IMG/VR virus record: IMGVR_UViG_3300006079_000002
Location: 1-35,377 of that record
DNA from: a virus
DNA length: 35,377 bases
Reading direction: 5' to 3' (one strand)
Made by a program: the position numbers and the translations under genes. Under the pieces are notes generated by a model, which was not told the origin of the DNA, searched no databases, and saw only the letters and a list, made by a program, of their open reading frames with translations. Positions 13,773 through 21,781 of this stretch are shown here, piece after piece; within the stretch, counting starts at the first letter, position 1, and each line of letters begins with the position of its first letter.

Positions 13773-14790
13773 CTTCTTCTTGTACCATTTCAGTCATACC
13801 TAGTGTATATCTTTCTTGAACCCATTTAGGGAAATCAGTTTCTTCGAGGATAGGCAACCAGAACTCTTTCCTATTTGTTTCTGCTGCTCTCCAATTTTTA
13901 TCACCATCTACAGACGGTCTAGTGTACCATCCAACTTTTGGTTTAATCACGTGTCCTGATATCACTGCTACGTCTAACAAACCAGACCACTTATTTATAC
14001 CACCTTCGAAGGTTACTACAATAGGAATCTTACTTTTTTCTCTAACAAATCTTGACTTCTCAATGTTGATATTAAATGAATATCCATTTAACTCTTTGCC
14101 AGTCTTCTCTTGAGAACGTCCAATGATCCAAACGTTATCCGCTGAATACATTACACCAGTACCGCCGGAAACTACTGGTCTAGAGAACATTTCTTGTGTT
14201 TGGTATGTATGATTGACTGCTACTAATGGAATATCCTTAGTGGTCAAATACGGTGTCACCATACGGAATAGACTCTTAATCTGTTTAGCACGAGTCATGT
14301 CTGCAACAGACTTTTCATTCAATGCATCATCAACTTCTTTCTTTGAAGCAAGATTACCAATAGAATCAATAAAGATGAATACCTTATCTTTCTTTCCAAT
14401 CTCCTTCATTTTCTTCATTATATCGAATTTCAATTCTTCGATATCCATTACTGGAGTATGTAATACTCTTTCAGTATTAACACCAAACGCATCGAAATAT
14501 TTCTCTGGGGTGCCGAACTCACTATCATAGAATAAGCAGATAGAGTCTTTATGCCTCTTTAAGAACGCACCCATTAAAAGAATACCAAAGGCAGTCTTAA
14601 AATGTTTCGAAGGACCTGCCAATATCGTCAATCCTGATGTTAATCCACCATCGAGTCTTCCACTCAATGCAACATTGATCATTGGTACTCCTGTAGGAAT
14701 AACGTCCTTATCTTTATATAAAGTTGACTCTGATAGTACTGTACTCTTGATTGCAGCAGCCGCTTGCAATCGTTCAATTAATAAACTCAT
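13765..14790 (-). CDS. uvsX: UvsX recombinase (RecA-like)
   Basis: A strand-exchange protein that coats single-stranded DNA for recombination-dependent replication, with UvsY as loader. The P-loop G59-PSKHFKT66 is the characteristic UvsX form of Walker A, and FIFIDSIGN is the Walker B strand. VNHTYQTQEM, and the SGGTGVMYSADNVWI segment after it, match DNA-binding loops of the family. Length (341 aa) is slightly under T4 UvsX (about 390). An AAGGAGG ribosome site lies just upstream. It is co-transcribed with gp43. Confidence 0.95.
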   Translation of the reverse strand: MSLLIERLQAAAAIKSTVLSESTLYKDKDVIPTGVPMINVALSGRLDGGLTSGLTILAGPSKHFKTAFGILLMGAFLKRHKDSICLFYDSEFGTPEKYFDAFGVNTERVLHTPVMDIEELKFDIMKKMKEIGKKDKVFIFIDSIGNLASKKEVDDALNEKSVADMTRAKQIKSLFRMVTPYLTTKDIPLVAVNHTYQTQEMFSRPVVSGGTGVMYSADNVWIIGRSQEKTGKELNGYSFNINIEKSRFVREKSKIPIVVTFEGGINKWSGLLDVAVISGHVIKPKVGWYTRPSVDGDKNWRAAETNRKEFWLPILEETDFPKWVQERYTLGMTEMVQEEDE

Positions 14791-14799
14791 ATTTCCTCC

Positions 14800-17295
14800 T
14801 TAATTAAAAAAATCTTCTAATGTAGCTGTTACTTCATGTTTCCAATTGATAGCATCTAGAATCGTTTTTAAGGGTTCTAGAAATGTCTTTGAGAACATTA
14901 TATCATAATCCACGTACTTTGTCAAGTCAAATTCGATAGGAATTCCACCTTGAAATGCAATAACATTTTCTTGTATTGTATTTGGTTCTTTTAGATAGAT
15001 AAACTTAATCTTATCACCTTCTTGGATTTGTGATACTGTCTTAAGCAATTTATGTTTTCTAATCAGATTGTTATATAGTAGTGACCCTCTTACGTGAATC
15101 GGAGTTCCTTTAGTATACCCATCACCATTCCTATATTTCTCAAGTCCATTGACTCCTCTAGGGAAGGCAATGTCTTGTGGTTTCTGTTTATTAAATTGCT
15201 CTCTGAAATCTTCAATGTACTCGATAACTGTATCATTGTCCGTATTTAGAATTAACTCAACTACCTTTCTCAACTTGTTACGAACCACTTCAGGAGTACT
15301 AGATTTAACAATCTCAAGACCCATTACTTTCATCTTAGGTTCTGCATATCGTACACCTTCATTGTCATATACATTGAGAGCATAACGTTTCTTTGCTGTC
15401 CAAATTGCTTTATCAGCAATCACTTCACGTTCCATGTACATCTTCTGTTCATATGCATTCATATACTCTGCTAACTCTTCGTAACACTCAGTAATGAATG
15501 GTTCGATTTTCTCTTTAGAAATAGTATCCAAGAAGTTTACAATCTTTGTCTTCTCTTCAGGAGTATTCACTTTATCACCAAATATTCTATTAACAAGATT
15601 ACCTAAACGGAGATAGTTTGAGTCAGTATCGATTGCCACAACATAGTCATAGTTGTCAGTCTTTAACAAGTCATTGAAATAATCATTTAGTTTATTAGCA
15701 ATCCACTTAATAGATAATTGACCAGAAAGGGTGATTGCTTCTGCATTCGCTAAACTGTAATATCTAAAGTATTGATTACCAATTGCACCATATGCTGAGT
15801 TCAATTGAATCTTACGTGCCATCTGAAAGTTGTTATACTTTGCAATATCGTTTCCAACATCTTCACCATCTTCTTTTCTTTGTTGAGCTTCCAACATCTG
15901 TTTCTTGAATACTTTACGTTCCAAGTATAACTTATTCATTAACTCTGGTAAGAATCCACGTTTATTCTTTCTGAACATGTGACCATTGGCTGCTAGAGAA
16001 TACTCACTCTCGTGTGCTGAACTAGTGTCAACTTCTTTATTAACCAAATCATCTACATTGACTTCTAGATAATCATCTACAATAGTCTCAGGTGAAATGT
16101 TATACTGCATTATTAGATGAGGATATAGTGATGCTAAGTCAAACGATACAACCCAATCGTGGAATCCACAGATAGGGTCTTTAACATATGCACCTGCGTA
16201 CTTATCACCACTAGTATGATTTTGTGGTGGGATTACGATATTATCTTTTCTTAGATAATTATAGATGATGGCATCCCAAGTTTTCACTGGAGAGAATACA
16301 TCTTGGAATGTGATGTGAGCATCATATGCCATTGTGAATACTAATTCCATTAGTTTCATCTTATCGTCCAAACGCTGTACAATCTCTACGTCTTTGATAT
16401 TGTATTCAATAAACTTCTGGTAGTTAACTCTAGAAAGATTATGTAGTGAACCCTCTTCCTCATACGACAACTTATGGTCATTTAGTTCCACATATGCAAT
16501 GTGGTCTAGTTTGTAATTCTCTTGTGTTGTGTATGTAAACTTCCTATATAGAGCAAGATAGTCAACTACTGAAACACCAGCGATATCATATTTAATCTGT
16601 TCCTTTCCAAACATCGCCCTGACTTTACGTTCATTAATTCTTTTCCAAGGAGATAGTTCCTTAGCCGTTTTAGGTGAGAATACACGTGCGAATCTATTAA
16701 CGATATATGGAATATCAAATCCTTCTACGTTCCACCCAGTGATAACATTTGGTGTTGTCAGTCTCCATTTGGCTAAGAAGTCTTTGAGTAGTTCAGTCTC
16801 TTTACTGAACTGTCTGTATTCTACATCTTTTCTGTCAGTAGTGAAATCATCTAGACCCCATACAGTATACTTCTTAGTGATACTATCTCTTACTGTGATA
16901 GCATTAATGATTGCTTTAGCCACTTCGGGTTTAGGGAATCCATCTATTGAATCAACTTCGATATCGATATTCCATATACGAATAGAGTCTATATCGAATT
17001 CTACATCACCACTATATCCTTTTGAGATATACTGAAGTTTATAATCGTTCATACCATAGACCTTAAAATTCTCTACAGATTCATATCGCTTCATGAAGTC
17101 TCTAGTCTCATTTATTGATCCAGGTTTTATTGGTTCTACATCATCACCCTCTAAAGTTTTAAATTTACTTTCACTTAAAGATGGGATAAACATCGTTGGA
17201 GAAAAATCAACTTTCTCCTCAAATGGTACTCCATCCTCAACACCCCGTACTGCTACATTATTGCCCAGTACATCTACATTTGTATAAAATTTCAT
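14800..17295 (-). CDS. 43: gp43 family B replicative DNA polymerase
   Basis: A single uninterrupted 831-aa family B polymerase (T4 gp43, 898 aa). The exonuclease domain shows D111-I-E113 (Exo I), GWNVEGFD194 (Exo II) and YNIKD302 (Exo III). The polymerase domain has D386-LASLYP392 (motif A), K495-IQLNSAYG (motif B) and AID556-TD558 (motif C), where Ile replaces the usual Gly before DTD. The C-terminus carries the helical tail that would bind the gp45 clamp. It replicates the genome with gp44/62 and gp45. A -35/-10 pair lies so close to the ATG (6 bases) that its transcript would be leaderless; no ribosome site is seen. Confidence 0.97.
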   Translation of the reverse strand: MKFYTNVDVLGNNVAVRGVEDGVPFEEKVDFSPTMFIPSLSESKFKTLEGDDVEPIKPGSINETRDFMKRYESVENFKVYGMNDYKLQYISKGYSGDVEFDIDSIRIWNIDIEVDSIDGFPKPEVAKAIINAITVRDSITKKYTVWGLDDFTTDRKDVEYRQFSKETELLKDFLAKWRLTTPNVITGWNVEGFDIPYIVNRFARVFSPKTAKELSPWKRINERKVRAMFGKEQIKYDIAGVSVVDYLALYRKFTYTTQENYKLDHIAYVELNDHKLSYEEEGSLHNLSRVNYQKFIEYNIKDVEIVQRLDDKMKLMELVFTMAYDAHITFQDVFSPVKTWDAIIYNYLRKDNIVIPPQNHTSGDKYAGAYVKDPICGFHDWVVSFDLASLYPHLIMQYNISPETIVDDYLEVNVDDLVNKEVDTSSAHESEYSLAANGHMFRKNKRGFLPELMNKLYLERKVFKKQMLEAQQRKEDGEDVGNDIAKYNNFQMARKIQLNSAYGAIGNQYFRYYSLANAEAITLSGQLSIKWIANKLNDYFNDLLKTDNYDYVVAIDTDSNYLRLGNLVNRIFGDKVNTPEEKTKIVNFLDTISKEKIEPFITECYEELAEYMNAYEQKMYMEREVIADKAIWTAKKRYALNVYDNEGVRYAEPKMKVMGLEIVKSSTPEVVRNKLRKVVELILNTDNDTVIEYIEDFREQFNKQKPQDIAFPRGVNGLEKYRNGDGYTKGTPIHVRGSLLYNNLIRKHKLLKTVSQIQEGDKIKFIYLKEPNTIQENVIAFQGGIPIEFDLTKYVDYDIMFSKTFLEPLKTILDAINWKHEVTATLEDFFN

Positions 17296-17301
17296 AGTTA
17301 T

Positions 17302-17330
17302 ATTTTACCACAATTAGAAGAAAGAGTCAA
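17302..17330 (-). promoter_or_regulatory. Putative sigma70-type promoter for gp43
   Basis: TTGACT (17325-17330), a 17-base spacer ending TGG, and TAAAAT (17302-17307). It lies in the 3' end of dpdA; the -10 ends 6 bases before the gp43 ATG. Confidence 0.55.
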
Positions 17331-18567
17331 GTGATTGTGCAGTATTATTTACTTTAGATTTCTGCTCTTGTTTCCATCGTCTAGCCACCTTTGGATTATC
17401 CCAACCACGATTGATAATATTGATACCATCTATAGGGTTATTGAATGCCTCTTTAATCACCATTACGTTATTCCAAATTGGAGTTGGTATTGCTGATTCA
17501 ATAGCAGCATCAATTCCCATATATAACATATCCTCTACCACATCCTTATAGCGTAACATCTGGTATAGATTATGTGATGCTCCTAAAGTATAGAATGGAA
17601 CTGAGTTGGTTAAGAATTCTTTGATGTCTACAATATCTCTACAGATAGGACAAATACAAGGAAGTTTAGCATCATCAGGTACATTACTATAATCAAATCT
17701 ATTAGATAGAGTCAATGAAGTGAATCCAGCAGACTTCTGATATAGAGGTCCTGACTCTTCACTCATAAAGTAGTCACCAAATGCAAACGTTCTAGTAAAA
17801 TAAGAACTGTCATAAGTAATCTGAATATCAACACCGTGTTTGTTTAATTCGTCTTGAACGACTGCAAGATACAACATTACCACTGCTCTACTAATACCAA
17901 ATACGTGATGTACTTTAATTGTATCTTTGTCGTATTCACCATCATTCCACAAGTGGATGATTGTACTTAGAATAGTTTTCATGTTGGCAAGATGACCACC
18001 GTGAGCCCATCCATCTAATGGATATTGCTTCATTGCATTATACCAAGGGATTACACTATTCATGTTACTGCCTTGTACAACATTCATCACAGTAGTGTTA
18101 TCACGTGTTCTATTATCAAGATAGTACTGTGCTGATACTTTCGTTAAATCTAATCTATCATTAAATGTTAATACAGGAGAATTCTTATCTTTTATTTTTC
18201 TCTCAGCACCTGGTCTATCTAGAATTGGGAAGATGTCACCATTGGCTTCAGAGAATTTAAGTGCAACTTCATTGCCATAATTCTTTTCACTGATTACACC
18301 TGTAGCCAATTGATAACCACCTGAGTCAATAAACACTTGGGTATCAGGACTACATCCCATCTTCTCTCTGAAGTTATCTAATTTATAGTGATGTGCTGCT
18401 GATAGTAATACGTATGGATGTTTGAAATAACCCTCTGTAGTACTATCGAAGAATCTTGCAGACTTAGTGAATGCTGGTGATTTTGCTTTTAATTCTTCAT
18501 CTGTATTTCCGTACAAGTACGAAGAAAATGTTCCTGCTAACGCAGGGTAGTATATCGCTCTTTTCAT
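17314..18567 (-). CDS. dpdA: DpdA-type DNA guanine transglycosylase
   Basis: A TIM-barrel enzyme of the tRNA-guanine transglycosylase (TGT) superfamily. The motif D81-SGGYQ86 corresponds to the catalytic D-S-G-G-F-Q of TGT. D253 in TYDSSYFTRTF corresponds to the nucleophile region, and the zinc site is C304-x-C306-x2-C309 with H332. Divergent members called DpdA exchange guanine for 7-deazaguanine bases in DNA. Linkage with folE, queD and a queC fusion, inside a phage replication operon, favours this over tRNA queuosine. At 417 aa it is longer than bacterial TGT (about 375). The incoming base (preQ0, amide or other) cannot be read from sequence. It starts after folE with an 18-base gap. Confidence 0.88.
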   Translation of the reverse strand: MKRAIYYPALAGTFSSYLYGNTDEELKAKSPAFTKSARFFDSTTEGYFKHPYVLLSAAHHYKLDNFREKMGCSPDTQVFIDSGGYQLATGVISEKNYGNEVALKFSEANGDIFPILDRPGAERKIKDKNSPVLTFNDRLDLTKVSAQYYLDNRTRDNTTVMNVVQGSNMNSVIPWYNAMKQYPLDGWAHGGHLANMKTILSTIIHLWNDGEYDKDTIKVHHVFGISRAVVMLYLAVVQDELNKHGVDIQITYDSSYFTRTFAFGDYFMSEESGPLYQKSAGFTSLTLSNRFDYSNVPDDAKLPCICPICRDIVDIKEFLTNSVPFYTLGASHNLYQMLRYKDVVEDMLYMGIDAAIESAIPTPIWNNVMVIKEAFNNPIDGINIINRGWDNPKVARRWKQEQKSKVNNTAQSLDSFF

Positions 18568-18585
18568 TATATAATTTTTCCTATA

Positions 18586-19260
18586 TTAACATTTGTTTGC
18601 AATGGCCATGAATTCTGCACGAACTTCTGGAACCTCAATAAATAATCCACCTAATTTACTTGTAATAGTACTTGAATTTATATCTTCTACTCCACGAGTC
18701 TTAACGCAGAAGTGTTCAGCATCAATCATTACTGCAACATTAGGTGTTCCAAGAATGTATGCTAATGCGTGATAGATTTGTTCAGTCAATCTCTCTTGAA
18801 TCTGTGGTCTTCTACTGAAGTATTCGACTATACGATTCATCTTAGATAAACCAAGTACTTTATCATCAGGGATGTATGCTACTGTAGCATTCCCTGTAAT
18901 GGTTACAATATGATGTTCACAGTTGCTCATTACGGTAATGTTTCTCTCAACAACCATTGTATCATATTTCATTTTGTTTTGAACTGTTGTACACTTAGGA
19001 AAGTGGTCTGGATTGAGTCCCCAAAAGAACTCTTTAACAAACATCTTTGCTACTCTCTTTGGTGTATCTTCTAATGAGTCATCGCTCATATCTAATCCCA
19101 ATGTACTCAATATGTCAAACATGTTTTCTTCTATTAAGGCAATCTTAACTTCATCTGACGTATCATCTTTAATCATTGGTGTTTCTAAACCAATATCTAA
19201 TAGATGTTGGTGTACTTGTTGACCCAGAACAGGGTCAGTTTTATGTGGACTAAAAGCCAT
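18586..19260 (-). CDS. folE: GTP cyclohydrolase I
   Basis: It converts GTP to 7,8-dihydroneopterin triphosphate, the entry step of 7-deazaguanine (and folate) synthesis. The zinc ligands C114, H117 and C185 are present in SNCEHHIVTI and EHFCVKTRG; the GLSKMNRIV and RRPQIQERLTEQI motifs are close to the E. coli enzyme. At 224 aa it matches the E. coli FolE length (222). The start follows AAGGAG, and a strong promoter lies 57 bases upstream. The likely chain is FolE, then QueD, (QueE, not seen here), QueC, and DpdA. Confidence 0.96.
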   Translation of the reverse strand: MAFSPHKTDPVLGQQVHQHLLDIGLETPMIKDDTSDEVKIALIEENMFDILSTLGLDMSDDSLEDTPKRVAKMFVKEFFWGLNPDHFPKCTTVQNKMKYDTMVVERNITVMSNCEHHIVTITGNATVAYIPDDKVLGLSKMNRIVEYFSRRPQIQERLTEQIYHALAYILGTPNVAVMIDAEHFCVKTRGVEDINSSTITSKLGGLFIEVPEVRAEFMAIANKC

Positions 19261-19317
19261 TATATATTCTCCTTTTATACCTAATATATTTATTTAGGTT
19301 TTTTACACTGTTGCTTA

Positions 19318-19346
19318 ATTATACCACAAACGCTGTAGTTTGTCAA
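19318..19346 (-). promoter_or_regulatory. Consensus sigma70 promoter for folE
   Basis: Perfect TTGACA (19341-19346), 17-base spacer, TGG-TATAAT (19318-19323). The -35 contains the TGA stop of the upstream 58-aa gene. Likely an early promoter for folE, dpdA and gp43. Confidence 0.85.
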
Positions 19347-19519
19347 GAACTATTTTTTAAAATTCTCTGTTCCTTGATTCTGTTTTTGATATCGTCTTTA
19401 GAGGAATATCGTTCAGTCTTAGGTTTAGGTTTTGTTGATTTTATTCTTTCGAATATAGGGTAATTATCATCTTCATAATCATCAATATTAATATTGGTAA
19501 AATTCATCTTTCTATTCAT
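19343..19519 (-). CDS. 58-aa charged hypothetical protein
   Basis: The ORF starts at ATG 19519, 3 bases after the queD stop, with a second in-frame ATG at residue 5. It ends in a TGA embedded in the -35 box of the folE promoter. The first part is acidic (NINIDDYEDDNYPIF), the second strongly basic (KSTKPKPKTERYSSKDDIKNRIKEQR), so it may be an intrinsically disordered binding protein. No family is recognised. Support comes from tight placement after queD and from filling the gap. Confidence 0.6.
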   Translation of the reverse strand: MNRKMNFTNINIDDYEDDNYPIFERIKSTKPKPKTERYSSKDDIKNRIKEQRILKNSS

Positions 19520-19522
19520 ATA

Positions 19523-20119
19523 CTATACTTGTTGTTCGGGTTCCTTATATACAATACTATCGCCATTGAGAAGATTTTTCATCATATCTCTATCTGACCA
19601 TTCGTCTCTAATAGCATCACTAAAGACTATATCAGAAATTTTGATAGCTCCGTTGTCAAAATCATTATATGCATCGTCTTTAAAACACTCGGCATATCCG
19701 GTACGTGTTTCGTGGACTACAACACTATGCAGTATTATATTTTCATCTTCACCATTATGAAACTCAGACTTAGATAAAAACTCATCTACTAGAACAAAGA
19801 ATACTCTGCTCATTTGTTCTGCCGATGGAGACACTGGAAGTGATATCCATCTTGCTGAAAACTTTTTGATTGCTGCTATGTATTCTGGATCGTCTTTATC
19901 CCAAAACTGTGTGGAATGATCCCAAGAATCTATTACATCTTTAATGCCCTGCTTCATTATTCCAAAGTCTAGTACCATACCAGCTTTATCTAATTTGCGG
20001 GATTTGAAGAGTACTTCAATCTCATATGAGTGTCCGTGAATTGAATATTTACATCTTTCTGAATAACAATTTCTAACAACGTGTGCATTTTCGAACTTAA
20101 ACATTTTACGAATTATCAT
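19523..20119 (-). CDS. queD: QueD-like 6-carboxytetrahydropterin synthase
   Basis: It belongs to the 6-pyruvoyl-tetrahydropterin synthase/QueD family, which makes 6-carboxy-5,6,7,8-tetrahydropterin from dihydroneopterin triphosphate. The zinc histidines are H13 (FENAHVV), H28 and H30 (IHGHSY), and the catalytic cysteine would be C23. The usual QueD spacing is C-x3-H-G-H; here it is C-x4-H-G-H. MVLDFG and VVHETRTGYAE fit the substrate and catalytic Asp/Glu/His segments. At 198 aa it is longer than bacterial QueD (about 120), with an insert at residues about 75-115. It sits behind its own promoter, 34 bases upstream. Confidence 0.9.
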   Translation of the reverse strand: MIIRKMFKFENAHVVRNCYSERCKYSIHGHSYEIEVLFKSRKLDKAGMVLDFGIMKQGIKDVIDSWDHSTQFWDKDDPEYIAAIKKFSARWISLPVSPSAEQMSRVFFVLVDEFLSKSEFHNGEDENIILHSVVVHETRTGYAECFKDDAYNDFDNGAIKISDIVFSDAIRDEWSDRDMMKNLLNGDSIVYKEPEQQV

Positions 20120-20153
20120 TAATTTACCTTTATTTGTATATTATAGTTTAACT

Positions 20154-20182
20154 ATTATAACACATTTCCAATTAAAAGTCAA
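20154..20182 (-). promoter_or_regulatory. Sigma70-type promoter for queD
   Basis: TTGACT (20177-20182), 17-base spacer ending TGT, TATAAT (20154-20159). It sits right after the stop of the coiled-coil gene upstream. Confidence 0.8.
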
Positions 20183-20190
20183 GTACTTTT

Positions 20191-20601
20191 TTAACCACGA
20201 GTAACTGCAAGTACTTTATTTATTTGTTCTTTTACTATTACTTCTCTATTCGGCCAATAGATGTATTCCTTATCCTTATTCTTTAATAGATTATGTAACA
20301 AGGGCAATATCATCTTTTCAATCTCTACCAATTTAGAGTTTACTTCTATCTCCACTTCTACCTTACGAGCGTCAAGTTCATCACGGTCTGATTGTTGTGA
20401 CTGGACAAGAGCATCAATCTTATTAGTTAGGAGTTGTAATTCATTCGAGAATTCACGATCCATACCTTCACTAACTGTTCTAACAATCTCGCTAGTCTCT
20501 TGGTTATGGGTTTCGTATTCTGTTTCATCTACTGCCTCAAATCCAAAGTCATAGTTACTATCAAATTCTATATGACCATATTGAGTTTCCATTCCCGCCA
20601 T
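20191..20601 (-). CDS. Coiled-coil hypothetical protein, 136 aa
   Basis: The first ATG follows a GGAG site (about 6 bases). The acidic N-terminus (residues 1-40) leads into a long coiled coil, residues about 45-115, and a C-terminal segment YIYWPNREVIVKEQINKVL that looks ordered and conserved. It is in the regA to queD interval, 11 bases after regA. I recognise no family. It could be a structural partner or a regulator in replication. Confidence 0.65.
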   Translation of the reverse strand: MAGMETQYGHIEFDSNYDFGFEAVDETEYETHNQETSEIVRTVSEGMDREFSNELQLLTNKIDALVQSQQSDRDELDARKVEVEIEVNSKLVEIEKMILPLLHNLLKNKDKEYIYWPNREVIVKEQINKVLAVTRG

Positions 20602-20612
20602 TTCTATCTCCG

Positions 20613-21020
20613 TTAATTCGTATTACCTATATTGTATTTTGGTGTAAGATTCCAACTCTCTTTTTCACGGAATGGTAAAATCTTAAATTGATTGATTGCA
20701 CTTTTTGGTAATGCTTTATCTGAGTCTAACATCTTTAGTAGTCCCCATTCTTCGAGTAAATGCACTATAGCATTTCTTCTCTCAATGTCACTTTCTGTAA
20801 TGTTGACAGACTTTCCGTCTATGCCGAATAATTCCTTAAAATGAACGATGTAGTATTTACCCTGCTTGTGTAAGATATGACAGGACTGATATAGTGTATT
20901 GTTCTTTCTAGACGCTACACCCATTCTTGTCAGAGTTTCCTTAATTTTTAAGAAATCATCATCTTCCTCAATAGTTACTTCAATCATATCATCAGGAGAC
21001 CACTTTATTATGTTATCCAT
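20613..21020 (-). CDS. regA: RegA translational repressor
   Basis: An RNA-binding protein that blocks translation of many early T4 mRNAs by occupying the start region. From M15 or so onwards it matches T4 RegA closely: FLKIKETLTRMGVA, TLYQSCHILHKQGKYYIVHFKE, RRNAIVHLLEEWGL and LTPKYNIGN. Compared with T4 (122 aa) it has about 11 extra N-terminal residues. I chose ATG 21020 over GTG 21029 because an AAGGG site is better spaced for it. It follows gp62 as in T4, overlapping by 8 bases. Confidence 0.93.
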   Translation of the reverse strand: MDNIIKWSPDDMIEVTIEEDDDFLKIKETLTRMGVASRKNNTLYQSCHILHKQGKYYIVHFKELFGIDGKSVNITESDIERRNAIVHLLEEWGLLKMLDSDKALPKSAINQFKILPFREKESWNLTPKYNIGNTN

Positions 21021-21402
21021 GTTTCCCACCCTTTCTCAAACGATATTTTAAATATTCAATCTCACTATCTGATAACAATTCAGAGACTTGTTGAGCCTTT
21101 TCATTGCTATAGTTATAGTACTTCTTTATGATATTTATAACATCGTCTTTTTGGGGTTTCGTCCACTTTGCAAATCTTTTCTTTGGTCTAATTGAATGGA
21201 TATAGAAATCATACTGTAACAGTTTATCTATACTTGGTCGCATATTCATTTCATTGACAAGATATACATTCTCTTGAAAATAAGATAAACTACGATTAAT
21301 AATAAACGGTGGATATGCTTTCTCTTCCAACTCATCAGAACGTAATAGATGGGCTTTCTTAAAATTAATGTCTGTTAAATACTCACCCAGCTTTGCCATC
21401 AT
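21013..21402 (-). CDS. 62: gp62 clamp-loader small subunit
   Basis: gp62 pairs with gp44 to load the gp45 clamp. At 129 aa it is shorter than T4 gp62 (187 aa), like the cyanophage version. Recognisable segments are YLTDINFKKAHLLRSDE, PPFIINRSLSYF, PKKRFAKWTKPQ and IIKKYYNYSNEKAQQVSELLS. Position between gp44 and regA supports the call, although a thioredoxin-like gene is inserted upstream. It starts 20 bases inside that gene. Confidence 0.88.
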   Translation of the reverse strand: MMAKLGEYLTDINFKKAHLLRSDELEEKAYPPFIINRSLSYFQENVYLVNEMNMRPSIDKLLQYDFYIHSIRPKKRFAKWTKPQKDDVINIIKKYYNYSNEKAQQVSELLSDSEIEYLKYRLRKGGKHG

Positions 21403-21781
21403 CTACCTCAGGTGATGGTGTAAATGTTGCGTCAAAATCTAAGTCACCATTGTAAATTGATACCATCTTATTTAACTCATCAGTAATAATATTCATTGGA
21501 GCAGCTCCCTCTCTAATCGTTAAGCGGCCTTTAATGAAGAAATATCCCACTGGAGTTCTCAATGGTGGGAATGGTATATTATGTCTATCATCACCATCAA
21601 TGGTGATTGTGTAGAAATCGATAGTATCTTTAAATTCATTTTCGGATAGTGGTGTTATTAGATTATCTATAACGTGTTTACAAGCACTACAGTTCTTACT
21701 GATAAAGTATATACCTGTTATCTTTTTATTGATGTTATTCCTAAAGGCTAATGCCTCACTATATGATATCTCTCTAATCAT
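21383..21781 (-). CDS. Thioredoxin-like protein inserted between gp44 and gp62, 132 aa
   Basis: A thioredoxin-like fold: an IYFISKNCSACKHV strand-active-site segment with C31-S-A-C34, then a cis-proline loop LRTPVGYFF (P77). The acidic C-terminal tail (FTPSPEVDDG) has no family I know. In T4 gp44 and gp62 are adjacent, so this gene is an insertion in a conserved order. It overlaps gp44 (4 bases) and gp62 (20 bases). The active site C-S-A-C is not the C-G-P-C of true thioredoxin, so it may have another redox partner. Possibly it links redox state to clamp loading; that is inference. Confidence 0.8.
   Translation of the reverse strand: MIREISYSEALAFRNNINKKITGIYFISKNCSACKHVIDNLITPLSENEFKDTIDFYTITIDGDDRHNIPFPPLRTPVGYFFIKGRLTIREGAAPMNIITDELNKMVSIYNGDLDFDATFTPSPEVDDGKAG

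Noticed and set aside
13992-13999. TATAAATA box inside uvsX
   Set aside because: It lies within the 3' half of a gene of the replication block and does not precede a start at suitable distance; likely coincidence in AT-rich DNA.
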